NCBI GenBank assembly: GCA_950069165.1
Contig: CATMIT010000039.1
Span: 1 to 12,993, forward strand
Length of the DNA: 12,993 bases
Source: an uncultured Flavobacteriales bacterium
GTDB taxonomy: Bacteria; Bacteroidota; Bacteroidia; Flavobacteriales; BACL11
Direction of reading: 5' to 3'
The translations under genes were made by a program, and so were the position numbers. Position 1 is the first letter of the stretch; the number at the start of each line of letters is the position of its first letter. Positions 1-6,496 of this stretch are shown piece by piece. The notes below the pieces were generated by a model. The model was given only the letters and a program-made list of their open reading frames with translations. It was not told the DNA's origin and did no database searches.

Positions 1-263
1 AAAAACCATTTAGTCTTGAGATGTTATTAAAAATTATAGAAGACACTAGAACATATGATGAATTAGAAAAACTAAATGCTAGCAACATAATTGAAACTTA
101 TAAGGACCACAGAATGGCTATGAGTTTTGCTCCACTTTGTTTAAAATATGGGAAATTACAAATAAATAATATAGAAGTGGTTAGTAAATCCTATCCGAAT
201 TTCTGGAAGGATTTAAAAAAAGGAGGGTTTAAAATATTTCCTTTAACTGACTCAAACAACTAA
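1..263 (+). CDS. aroA: 3-phosphoshikimate 1-carboxyvinyltransferase (EPSP synthase), C-terminal part; gene runs off the left edge
   Basis: This is the last ~87 codons of EPSP synthase, the cytoplasmic shikimate-pathway enzyme that transfers enolpyruvyl from PEP to shikimate 3-phosphate. The frame is open from position 3 (KPFSLEM...), so the Met at 21 is internal and not the start. Diagnostic C-terminal motifs are visible: YKDHRMAMSFAP (the conserved DHR of the second domain, PEP/S3P site) and SYPNFWKDL, the near-terminal block typical of AroA. After the family's usual end near the GGF, about ten extra residues (KIFPLTDSNN) extend into the 3' end of the convergent HAD gene, giving a 35-bp tail-to-tail overlap (229-263). 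No terminator was seen between the two genes. The identification is firm; the gene's 5' end and promoter lie outside the window. Confidence 0.93.
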   Translation, partial: KPFSLEMLLKIIEDTRTYDELEKLNASNIIETYKDHRMAMSFAPLCLKYGKLQINNIEVVSKSYPNFWKDLKKGGFKIFPLTDSNN

Positions 264-921
264 TTTCAAAAGCAACTTTTTCAGTATGTTTTTCACTATT
301 CGGATTAAAATATATACCATCTATTCCGCAATTTTGACAGCCAATAATATCTACTTTCAAATCATCTCCAACATAAACACTTTCGTTTGATTTTGCAATT
401 GCAGTTTCTAAGGCAAACTCAAATATTTTAGGGTTAGGTTTCATCACCCCTACTTTTTCGGAAGTAATAATAGCATCAAAGTATTTTGTCAAATTGGCCT
501 GCTTTAATTTTACATGCTGCACTTTATGAAATCCGTTTGTAATGATGTGTAGTTTATATTTCCCAAAAAGATAATCCAACACTTCTATACTGGATGGAAA
601 TAATTGATTTTTTTTAGGACAAATGTAAATATATTGTTCCCCAATTGCTGCTGCAAGAACAGAATTCTGTATTCCAAAATCAGATAATGCCCTTTGAAAT
701 CGTTCTCTTCTTAAATCTTTTTGTGAAATTTTTCCAACTCTGTAAAGTCCCCACAATTTTTCATTATGTGCTTTGTAAATTTGAATAAATTTATCTGCAT
801 TTGGGATTCCTTTCTCTTTTAAATGGAAGGTGGAAAATAATTCCTCTAATGTGCTATGGGAATTGGTTTCAAAATCCCAAAGTGTTCTGTCTAAATCGAA
901 AAAGATATGTTTAATTTTCAT
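229..921 (-). CDS. HAD-superfamily hydrolase, YjjG/YfnB-like (probable noncanonical pyrimidine nucleotidase)
   Basis: A 230-residue cytoplasmic HAD phosphatase. All four HAD motifs are present: motif I FFDLDRTLWDF (nucleophile D9, acid/base D11), motif II IITNG (T128), motif III K161 in GVMKPNPKIF, and motif IV YVGDDLKVDI (D186/D187 with D191). The alpha-helical cap between residues ~15 and ~110 and the overall length fit the YjjG subfamily, whose studied members dephosphorylate pyrimidine 5'-nucleotides including noncanonical ones; the substrate here is inferred. It is the last gene of a minus-strand operon. Its ATG directly follows the upp stop codon (TAA then ATG, no gap), which suggests translational coupling and a nucleotide-salvage or house-cleaning role alongside Upp. 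Its 3' end overlaps the convergent aroA by 35 bp. Another small-phosphate HAD specificity is possible. Confidence 0.85.
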   Translation of the reverse strand: MKIKHIFFDLDRTLWDFETNSHSTLEELFSTFHLKEKGIPNADKFIQIYKAHNEKLWGLYRVGKISQKDLRRERFQRALSDFGIQNSVLAAAIGEQYIYICPKKNQLFPSSIEVLDYLFGKYKLHIITNGFHKVQHVKLKQANLTKYFDAIITSEKVGVMKPNPKIFEFALETAIAKSNESVYVGDDLKVDIIGCQNCGIDGIYFNPNSEKHTEKVAFEISCLSQLKEIF

Positions 922-1575
922 TTAAATCTTCTCACCAAAAGCCAAATCACCTGCATCTCCAAGTCCTGGGACAATATAGGATTGTGCAGTCATTTCAGCA
1001 TCTTCCCCTCCAAGCCAAAGGGTGCAATTTTGCATGGGAATATTCTCTTTTACATAATCCACTCCTTCTGCAGATGCAATAATTGCAACAATATGAATAT
1101 GTTTTGGGTTTCCTTTGCTCATTATAGCTTCCATTGCTAAAATCATGGAAGAGCCACTCGCTAACATTGGATCGCACAAAATAATGGTTTCATCATCTAG
1201 GTTAGGAGAGGAAATATATTCAATTTTTACTTCAAAATCACCACTCTTTTTATGTTTTCGATAAGCTGAAATAAAACAATTATCGGAACTATCAAAGTAG
1301 TTTAAAAACCCTTGATGCAAAGGCAATCCTGCTCTTAAAATGGTAGCAAGAACTGGTTTTTCTGTCATTAAACTTTCTGTTGAAATGCCAAGAGGAGTAG
1401 TGATATCTTTGCTTTTATACTCCATTTCTTTGCTGATTTCATAAGCAAAAATCTCCCCAATTCTTTCAATATTTCTTCTAAAACGCATAGCATCATTTTG
1501 AATTTTTACATCTCTTATCTCTCGAATAAAGTGATTGAAAATAGAATTCTGTTTTCCTAAGTGGATTGTTTTCAT
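922..1575 (-). CDS. upp: Uracil phosphoribosyltransferase
   Basis: A 217-residue cytoplasmic pyrimidine-salvage enzyme that joins uracil and PRPP to give UMP and pyrophosphate. Visible motifs are ILRAGLPLHQG (residues 79-89), the PRPP-binding loop LCDPMLASGSS (133-143), and the uracil-binding C-terminal block YIVPGLGDAGDLAFG (200-214), ending normally with GEKI. The length is slightly above the ~208 residues of the E. coli enzyme, as is common in Bacteroidota. The start at 1575 leaves 3 nt after the stop of the upstream FemAB-like gene, and the stop directly abuts the ATG of the HAD nucleotidase. The gene is therefore inside a tightly packed operon and probably has no promoter of its own. Confidence 0.96.
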   Translation of the reverse strand: MKTIHLGKQNSIFNHFIREIRDVKIQNDAMRFRRNIERIGEIFAYEISKEMEYKSKDITTPLGISTESLMTEKPVLATILRAGLPLHQGFLNYFDSSDNCFISAYRKHKKSGDFEVKIEYISSPNLDDETIILCDPMLASGSSMILAMEAIMSKGNPKHIHIVAIIASAEGVDYVKENIPMQNCTLWLGGEDAEMTAQSYIVPGLGDAGDLAFGEKI

Positions 1576-1578
1576 TTT

Positions 1579-2430
1579 TTATATCTTCTCTATTAAATAA
1601 TAGCATTTTTTCTCTGCCCCAAATGAAGCGTAAAATCGTGCCAAGGAAGGAATCATTGAACCTTCAAAGTCCAAAATTAAGGAATCTTTCTTAAAATTTT
1701 CAATATAAGTGTCAATTAAAAAATGGTTTGCCCCTATTTCCTTTGCAGTTTTGTTAGATGCTGAAAACAAAAAAACAGACTTTTTAAGGCAATTGGTAAA
1801 AAAGGCTGCACTTATTAGCTTTCCTTCTTTATACACCCCCAAACAATTTCCTTTTTCTTTTTGCTGTATTTTATCTAGTAATTCTAACAATGTAGAATAA
1901 GCTTTGCTGTTTAATTCTGCAACTTCTTTTCCTTTGTTTTCTTTAAACAATTCAATGAGCGCACTGCTTTCACACTTTTTTATTTGCAAATCGTGCTGTG
2001 CAGCTTTTTTCAAATTTCTTTTCACATTCTGAGAGTATTTTTTTCTAACCTCTTCAACATCATCAGAAATATCTAATTCAAAATTATCTTTTGTTTTGGC
2101 ATTATCCAATTGATTATGAATTTGCAAACTCCTTATCCATACTTTTTTTGGAATAGCTTTCAAAAAAGATTTCACATCCTCTAAATCATTAACAGAAAAT
2201 AACCCCAATTTTTGGGTGAACAAAGGTTGAGAAATGTAAGAAATTCCCAATTTCTTCTTTATTGGTAATGGGAAAATAGCTTTATAATCCTCTTTAATTA
2301 AAGCAGACCAATTGGGTGAAACAATATCCAAATACCAAGCGTAAGCGTAAATCAATCCATTTTGGGAATCCGCCACACAGCTATCCCATTTTCTTTTGTC
2401 AAATTCATTATTTGCATAAAGCTTAATCAC
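1579..2430 (-). CDS. FemAB/GNAT-like acyltransferase family protein of Bacteroidota
   Basis: A 283-residue protein without signal peptide or membrane segment, so cytoplasmic. It resembles the FemAB-like (double GNAT fold) proteins common in Bacteroidota. The recognisable pattern is an N-terminal half with W/Y-rich stretches (NGLIYAYAWYLDIV), a central region with YSQNVKRNLKKA, a GNAT-like strand pair (GVYKEGKLISAAFF), and the characteristic C-terminal LDFEGSMIPSLARFYASFGA. FemAB relatives transfer aminoacyl groups to cell-wall precursors or acyl groups to polysaccharides; the acceptor here is unknown. Its ATG overlaps the stop of the upstream deacetylase gene by 4 bp (2427-2430), so the two are probably translationally coupled and may act on the same cell-surface glycan (inference). 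The family assignment is good; the biochemical function is open. Confidence 0.7.
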   Translation of the reverse strand: MIKLYANNEFDKRKWDSCVADSQNGLIYAYAWYLDIVSPNWSALIKEDYKAIFPLPIKKKLGISYISQPLFTQKLGLFSVNDLEDVKSFLKAIPKKVWIRSLQIHNQLDNAKTKDNFELDISDDVEEVRKKYSQNVKRNLKKAAQHDLQIKKCESSALIELFKENKGKEVAELNSKAYSTLLELLDKIQQKEKGNCLGVYKEGKLISAAFFTNCLKKSVFLFSASNKTAKEIGANHFLIDTYIENFKKDSLILDFEGSMIPSLARFYASFGAEKKCYYLIEKI

Positions 2431-3731
2431 GATTTTGCCACTTTAATCATTTCCTTGTAAACGCTTTCCCAGCCCTTCCATTGTTTGTAATTGCTGAAAG
2501 TATCGTTATGCCAAAGCGAAATAAAGGTACCATTTACATTTTTTACTTCTTCAATTAATGCAGAGATTTGAGTGAGGGATTGTTCAGGGGACAATTTTAG
2601 ATAATACAATAGCGTAGCATCCATCACAGCAAAAGGATGAATTTTTATGGGGAGAATGGTTTCTGTGTCTAAATTATAGAAGGTATAAGCCGAGCAAATA
2701 CTGGCACGAAAACCAATTGCAGAAGCAAAGCCCATAGTATAATCATCCCTTATTCCAAAATCTACTAATTGATTGTAAGTTTCAGGAAGCGTGAGTTTTA
2801 AAAAATGCTGTCTGCTTTTAGTAACTTCCCTTTTTGTAATCCCTTCCAATCGCTTTATTTCTTTGTGTAATTTAGCAAAATTAGTGTTTGAGCCATAGGA
2901 AGGATGAATGCCAATTGAGGCGTAATCGGCTAGGCGTTTTATTAGAAGCTGAAACTTCCTTTTTGTAAAAGAAATATTTTTGTCGTTTAATCCATAATCG
3001 GCCAAAAGAATAAAATAAATGACTTTTAAATTATATTCTTTCTGCAATTTTAGTTGAGCATCATAAGTATCGTAAGGGTCTTTTTGTTTGCCTAAAAGGA
3101 CAGCAAACCTTTGCTGAATACCATTAAAATCAAAACTGAAAATAGAGGCAAAAAACCCAGCTAATGAGCGAACAAATCCTTTTTCCAAATAATAAAAAGC
3201 ATTGTCAATATCAATAGTGGAAATGTAATTATAAGTAGGAGAAATCACCTCTAAATCAGGGTGCTTTTGTTTAATCTTTTGCATTAATGATTTTGCCCAA
3301 ATATTGATTAATGGCTTTTGCAGAAAATCATGTTTGTAGGCTAAAGAACTTTCTGCTTGAAACCTCTGATGAATATCTTTTACAAAAGGTAAATATTCTT
3401 CATACCGACTTACTAAATAAAAACTTGCAGAAAAAACATCAAAACCCATACTACTATCAGATTGTGATTGAAAAAAAGCAGGGATATTATTTTGGGGACT
3501 CACATTTATATCCTGTTGATTGATTCCTTTTTCATTTAGCAATCCTATACATTCAATGAATATTTCATCCTCAAAACTAGTATTGGAATAATTCAATTTT
3601 GCCCCATCAAATGCTTTAAATTCATCCTCTCTCTCGGTTATCTGAAATTTAATTTGATGAATTTCATTAAAAAAAAGCTTAAAAATATACTTATGCCTGG
3701 AAGTTATTTTGGGTGTGTAGATAAGGAGCAT
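2427..3731 (-). CDS. Polysaccharide deacetylase family protein with Bacteroidota-type N-terminal domain (DUF7033-like)
   Basis: A 434-residue protein whose C-terminal ~270 residues form an NodB-like carbohydrate esterase 4 domain. Catalytic landmarks are YISTIDIDNA (D174/D176, general base and metal ligand), ASIGIHPSYGS (H276, metal), SRQHFLKL (R307/H309) and FISLWHNDTFS (H408). The ~170-residue N-terminal part, with the motif FDVFSASFYLVSRYEEYLP, matches the domain that precedes this deacetylase in many Bacteroidota. There is no obvious signal peptide, so it is probably cytoplasmic, acting on a glycan precursor or lipid-linked intermediate. It is first in the operon with the FemAB-like gene, upp and the HAD nucleotidase, and its stop overlaps the next ATG by 4 bp. 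No convincing TAnnTTTG promoter was seen in 3732-3834. The deacetylase fold is well supported; the substrate is unknown. Confidence 0.82.
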   Translation of the reverse strand: MLLIYTPKITSRHKYIFKLFFNEIHQIKFQITEREDEFKAFDGAKLNYSNTSFEDEIFIECIGLLNEKGINQQDINVSPQNNIPAFFQSQSDSSMGFDVFSASFYLVSRYEEYLPFVKDIHQRFQAESSLAYKHDFLQKPLINIWAKSLMQKIKQKHPDLEVISPTYNYISTIDIDNAFYYLEKGFVRSLAGFFASIFSFDFNGIQQRFAVLLGKQKDPYDTYDAQLKLQKEYNLKVIYFILLADYGLNDKNISFTKRKFQLLIKRLADYASIGIHPSYGSNTNFAKLHKEIKRLEGITKREVTKSRQHFLKLTLPETYNQLVDFGIRDDYTMGFASAIGFRASICSAYTFYNLDTETILPIKIHPFAVMDATLLYYLKLSPEQSLTQISALIEEVKNVNGTFISLWHNDTFSNYKQWKGWESVYKEMIKVAKS

Positions 3732-3775
3732 CTGTATTTGAAGTTTGAATGATTTAATTTGCGAATAAAAATAAC

Positions 3776-3806
3776 AAAAAAAGACTTGACCCTATTGGGC
3801 TAAGCC
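3776..3806 (-). terminator. Rho-independent terminator downstream of rpsT
   Basis: Read on the minus strand, GGCTTAGCCC (3806-3797), loop AATA, GGGTCAAGTC (3792-3783) forms a 10-position stem with two G-U pairs and one A-C mismatch. It is followed by seven T residues (3782-3776). It lies about 30 nt after the rpsT stop and before the deacetylase operon, so it closes the tRNA-Glu/rpsT unit. Confidence 0.8.
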
Positions 3807-3834
3807 TTTTATTCTTTAAAAAATAATTTCCTTT

Positions 3835-4089
3835 TTAGGATAGTGAGCTGAGATATTTAGCTAATTTTGATTTCAAATTAGAGGCTTTATTCTTATGAAT
3901 AATATTCCTTTTTGCTAATTTATCCAACATAGCCACTACCTTAGGAAATAGCTCAGCTGCTTCCTTTTTGGAAGTTAATGCTTTTAACTTTCTAACTGCA
4001 TTTCTTGCAGTTTTATGAAAGTATTTATTCAATAATCTTCTTTTTTCAGATTGTCTAATTCGTTTGATTGCAGATTTATGATTTGCCAT
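3835..4089 (-). CDS. rpsT: 30S ribosomal protein S20
   Basis: An 84-residue, very basic protein beginning MANHKSAIKRIRQSEKRR, the canonical S20 N-terminus, with a KTARNAVRKLK segment and a C-terminal MLDKLAKRNIIHKNKASNLKSKL block, which is full length for the family. S20 binds 16S rRNA early in 30S assembly. The ATG lies only 16 nt after the 3' end of tRNA-Glu on the same strand, and no promoter fits in that gap, so the mRNA is most likely produced from the tRNA promoter and released by tRNA 3' processing. A strong terminator follows the stop. Confidence 0.97.
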   Translation of the reverse strand: MANHKSAIKRIRQSEKRRLLNKYFHKTARNAVRKLKALTSKKEAAELFPKVVAMLDKLAKRNIIHKNKASNLKSKLAKYLSSLS

Positions 4090-4105
4090 AATTAAAATAT
4101 TTTAG

Positions 4106-4179
4106 TAGCCCGTAGGGGATTCGAACCCCTGTTACCAGGATGAAAACCTGGCGTCCTGACCTGACTAGACGAACGGGCC
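4106..4179 (-). tRNA. tRNA-Glu (anticodon UUC)
   Basis: A 74-nt cloverleaf on the minus strand. The acceptor stem GGCCCGT pairs with ACGGGCT (first pair G-U), with A as discriminator base at 4106. The anticodon arm is CCAGG-TTTTCAT-CCTGG, with anticodon TTC at 4144-4142. The T arm is AGGGG-TTCGAAT-CCCCT. The 3' CCA is not encoded (the genome reads CTA after the discriminator) and must be added by a nucleotidyltransferase. A consensus promoter lies immediately upstream and rpsT immediately downstream. Confidence 0.97.
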
Positions 4180-4200
4180 ATTTTTCAAAAAAACAGTTTG

Positions 4201-4231
4201 CAAATTTATACTATTTTTCATTTTCAGCAAA
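4201..4231 (-). promoter_or_regulatory. Bacteroidota-type promoter for tRNA-Glu/rpsT
   Basis: On the minus strand, a -33 element TTTG (4231-4228), a 19-nt spacer and a -7 element TAAATTTG (4208-4201, TAnnTTTG consensus) match the Bacteroidota primary sigma-factor promoter. The expected start is near 4194, about 15 nt before the mature tRNA 5' end. This is the best two-part promoter match in the window. Confidence 0.75.
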
Positions 4232-4244
4232 CACTTACTTGCGT

Positions 4245-4910
4245 TTATTTTTCAAAAGAAAATTTGTAGCCCAAACGTTTTGCAGTTCTTATTTTTTGGT
4301 TTTCATTCATCTCTAAAATTTGATGAACAGACACCACATTTACATCATTAATATTTGGTGTTTGCAAATCGAAATTTAAAGAATAAATCATAGCCGAATT
4401 TATAATCTTATCTAACTCCTCTTTATTTATTTTCTGATTCATAAAATCATTAAACAAAAAACCCAATTGTTTATCTCCCTCTACAAAAAAGTGAGAATCT
4501 TTATTGATAAAAATCCTTCCAATCAGATAGCCCTCATCATTCATTCTATTGTATTTTAAGGAATCAGAAAGAAAATTATAGATATGAATCACTCCACAAA
4601 AACTTCTTAATTTATCTTCTTTCACATATTTTGTTTTATGAATTGCATGCTTGGATTGGAAATCAAAAACATTGGAATGCATGTGAAAAAGCAAGGTGTC
4701 TCCTGAAAATTTTAACTGAGCTTCAAACTTTCCTTTTGAAGAATACAAAACCTTAACACATTTATCTTTGCTAGCAATTTTTTTTGTCAAACTGCTTGCT
4801 TTTGCTTTCAACAGTTTCTGCAAATCAGAAAAAACCACTTGTGTTTTTCGATAAACAGCTTGCTTTGTGCATGCCTTTTGCTTTAATAAATCAATTATCT
4901 CATTCTCCAT
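4245..4910 (-). CDS. Conserved Bacteroidota protein of unknown function, coupled to proS
   Basis: A 221-residue soluble protein; I know no function for the family. I chose the ATG at 4910 (MENEIIDLLKQ), which begins 1 nt after the proS stop. The longer frame starting at 4973 would overlap proS by 62 bp, and its first 21 residues look like out-of-frame proS. The recognisable middle part runs KGKFEAQLKFSGD, FHMHSNVFDF, then SFCGVIHIYNFLSDSLKYNR and GYLIGRIFINKDSHFFVEG. This pattern is familiar from a widespread but uncharacterised Bacteroidota family. There are no signal peptide, membrane helix or cysteine metal sites. The immediate adjacency to proS suggests co-translation, but this need not mean a role in aminoacylation. 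Confidence 0.75.
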   Translation of the reverse strand: MENEIIDLLKQKACTKQAVYRKTQVVFSDLQKLLKAKASSLTKKIASKDKCVKVLYSSKGKFEAQLKFSGDTLLFHMHSNVFDFQSKHAIHKTKYVKEDKLRSFCGVIHIYNFLSDSLKYNRMNDEGYLIGRIFINKDSHFFVEGDKQLGFLFNDFMNQKINKEELDKIINSAMIYSLNFDLQTPNINDVNVVSVHQILEMNENQKIRTAKRLGYKFSFEK

Positions 4911-4911
4911 T

Positions 4912-6384
4912 TTAATAGGATTTTGCAAATAACACCCTTTGATTAGATGGTTTTCCGCTAAAAACACATTCACCTGATTCTCCCGTTTTTTCTAGTGGAA
5001 TGCATCTTATTGTAGCTTTTGTTTCTTGTTTAATTAATTCTTCTGTTTCGCTCGTTCCATCCCAATGGGCATACACAAATCCCCCCTCATTAATCAGTTT
5101 AACAAACTCCTTTTTTGAATCTGCTTTATAGGTTTTTTCTTCACGGAAAGTAAGTGCTTTTTTATACAAATTATCTTGAATTTGGGACAATAAATGCTCT
5201 ACCTTATTTTCAATATCAGTAATTTGATAGGTCTCTTTTTCCAAAGTATCCCTACGAGCTATTTCAATTGTCCCATTTTCTAAATCACGAGCCCCTAAAG
5301 CTAAACGGAGGGGCACTCCTTTCAATTCATATTCAGCAAATTTCCAACCTGGCTTGTGTGTATCCCTGTTATCAAACTTAACTGATATTCCTTTTTCTTC
5401 TAATGCTTTTTTTACTTTATTAGCCACTTTTGAAACAGCCTCCAATTGCTCCTCCCCTTTATATATTGGAACAATAACTACTTGGAATGGCGCTAATTTT
5501 GGAGGTAATACTAAGCCATAATCATCAGAATGTGTCATGACTAACGCTCCTATTAAACGAGTTGACACTCCCCATGAAGAAGCCCAAACATATTCTTGTT
5601 TTCCTTCCTTAGTTGCAAACTTTACATCAAAAGCTTTTGCAAAATTCTGTCCTAAAAAATGGGATGTTCCTGCCTGTAAAGCTTTGCCATCTTGCATAAG
5701 TGCCTCAATACAATAGGTCTCCAAAGCTCCTGCAAATCTTTCGCTTTCTGTTTTTGTTCCTATTACAACTGGCATAGCCATAAAACCTTCTGCAAATTTC
5801 GCATAAATACCAATCATTTGCTCAGTTTCCTCAACAGCTTCTTTTTTTGTAGCATGAGCAGTATGTCCTTCCTGCCATAAAAATTCAGTAGTACGCAAAA
5901 ATAATCTTGTACGCATTTCCCATCTTACCACATTCGCCCATTGATTTATTAAAAGTGGTAAATCACGATACGATTGTATCCATTTTCGGTAAGTATCCCA
6001 AATGATAGTTTCAGATGTAGGGCGGACAATTAATTCTTCTTCCAATTTTGCAGTAGGGTCAACAATTACACCACTGCCATCTTCTGCATTTTTTAATCGA
6101 TAGTGAGTCACTATAGCACATTCTTTGGCAAAGCCATCAACATGAGAAGCTTCCTTACTAAAATACGATTTAGGGATAAAAAGAGGGAAATAGGCATTAA
6201 CATGACCGGTCGCTTTAAACATTCTGTCCAATTCAGCTTGCATTTTTTCCCAAATAGCATAGCCATAGGGCTTAATAACCATGCAACCCCTAACGCCTGA
6301 ATTTTCAGCCAAATCAGCTTGCTGCACAATATCGTTATACCATTTTGAATAATCGGTATCTCTTGCTGTGATGTTTTTTGCCAT
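4912..6384 (-). CDS. proS: Prolyl-tRNA synthetase, archaeal/eukaryote-type (short form)
   Basis: A 490-residue cytoplasmic class II aminoacyl-tRNA synthetase that charges tRNA-Pro. It begins MAKNITARDTDYSKWYNDIVQQADLA, typical of the short ProS type that lacks the large editing insertion. Visible signatures are VRGCMVIKPYGYAIWEKMQ (31-49), the TSE loop IVRPTSETIIWDTYRKW (119-135), motif 2 RTTEFLWQEGHTAH (164-177), and motif 3 GVSTRLIGALVMTHSDDYGL. An anticodon-binding domain begins near PPKLAPFQVVIVPIY. The C-terminal domain ends FSGKPSNQRVLFAKSY with the conserved terminal Tyr; only some of the zinc-site cysteines of the archaeal enzymes appear to remain. The gene is divergent from the lipoprotein gene and carries the unknown gene 1 nt downstream. 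Confidence 0.96.
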   Translation of the reverse strand: MAKNITARDTDYSKWYNDIVQQADLAENSGVRGCMVIKPYGYAIWEKMQAELDRMFKATGHVNAYFPLFIPKSYFSKEASHVDGFAKECAIVTHYRLKNAEDGSGVIVDPTAKLEEELIVRPTSETIIWDTYRKWIQSYRDLPLLINQWANVVRWEMRTRLFLRTTEFLWQEGHTAHATKKEAVEETEQMIGIYAKFAEGFMAMPVVIGTKTESERFAGALETYCIEALMQDGKALQAGTSHFLGQNFAKAFDVKFATKEGKQEYVWASSWGVSTRLIGALVMTHSDDYGLVLPPKLAPFQVVIVPIYKGEEQLEAVSKVANKVKKALEEKGISVKFDNRDTHKPGWKFAEYELKGVPLRLALGARDLENGTIEIARRDTLEKETYQITDIENKVEHLLSQIQDNLYKKALTFREEKTYKADSKKEFVKLINEGGFVYAHWDGTSETEELIKQETKATIRCIPLEKTGESGECVFSGKPSNQRVLFAKSY

Positions 6385-6439
6385 TTAATTATAAAATTGT
6401 AATTTTACTAAGGATTTTTCGTTCCTCTAATTAAGAAGC

Positions 6440-6447
6440 CAAATTTA
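6440..6447 (-). promoter_or_regulatory. Putative -7 promoter element for proS
   Basis: Minus-strand TAAATTTG fits TAnnTTTG. The expected start near 6433 would give a leader of about 50 nt before the proS ATG (6384). No well-spaced TTTG -33 element was found, so confidence is moderate. Confidence 0.5.
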
Positions 6448-6458
6448 ATAAATTAAAC

Positions 6459-6466
6459 TATCTTTG
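6459..6466 (+). promoter_or_regulatory. Putative -7 promoter element for the lipoprotein/OmpP1 pair
   Basis: TATCTTTG fits the Bacteroidota -7 consensus exactly and lies 30 nt before the chosen ATG at 6497, giving a leader of about 25 nt. No clear -33 TTTG is visible upstream. The element is 11 bp from the divergent proS -7 element, so the two promoters share one compact region. Confidence 0.55.
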
Positions 6467-6496
6467 TTTAGTTTGGTCAAATTAAAAAATAAAGTC

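Noticed and set aside
221..226. AGGAGG as a Shine-Dalgarno site
   Set aside because: It is inside the aroA coding region (KKGG) with no plausible start codon downstream; Bacteroidota seldom use strong Shine-Dalgarno sites.
4911..4973. A longer start (ATG at 4973) for the unknown gene after proS
   Set aside because: The extra residues lie out of frame within the conserved end of proS, while the ATG at 4910 directly follows the proS stop.
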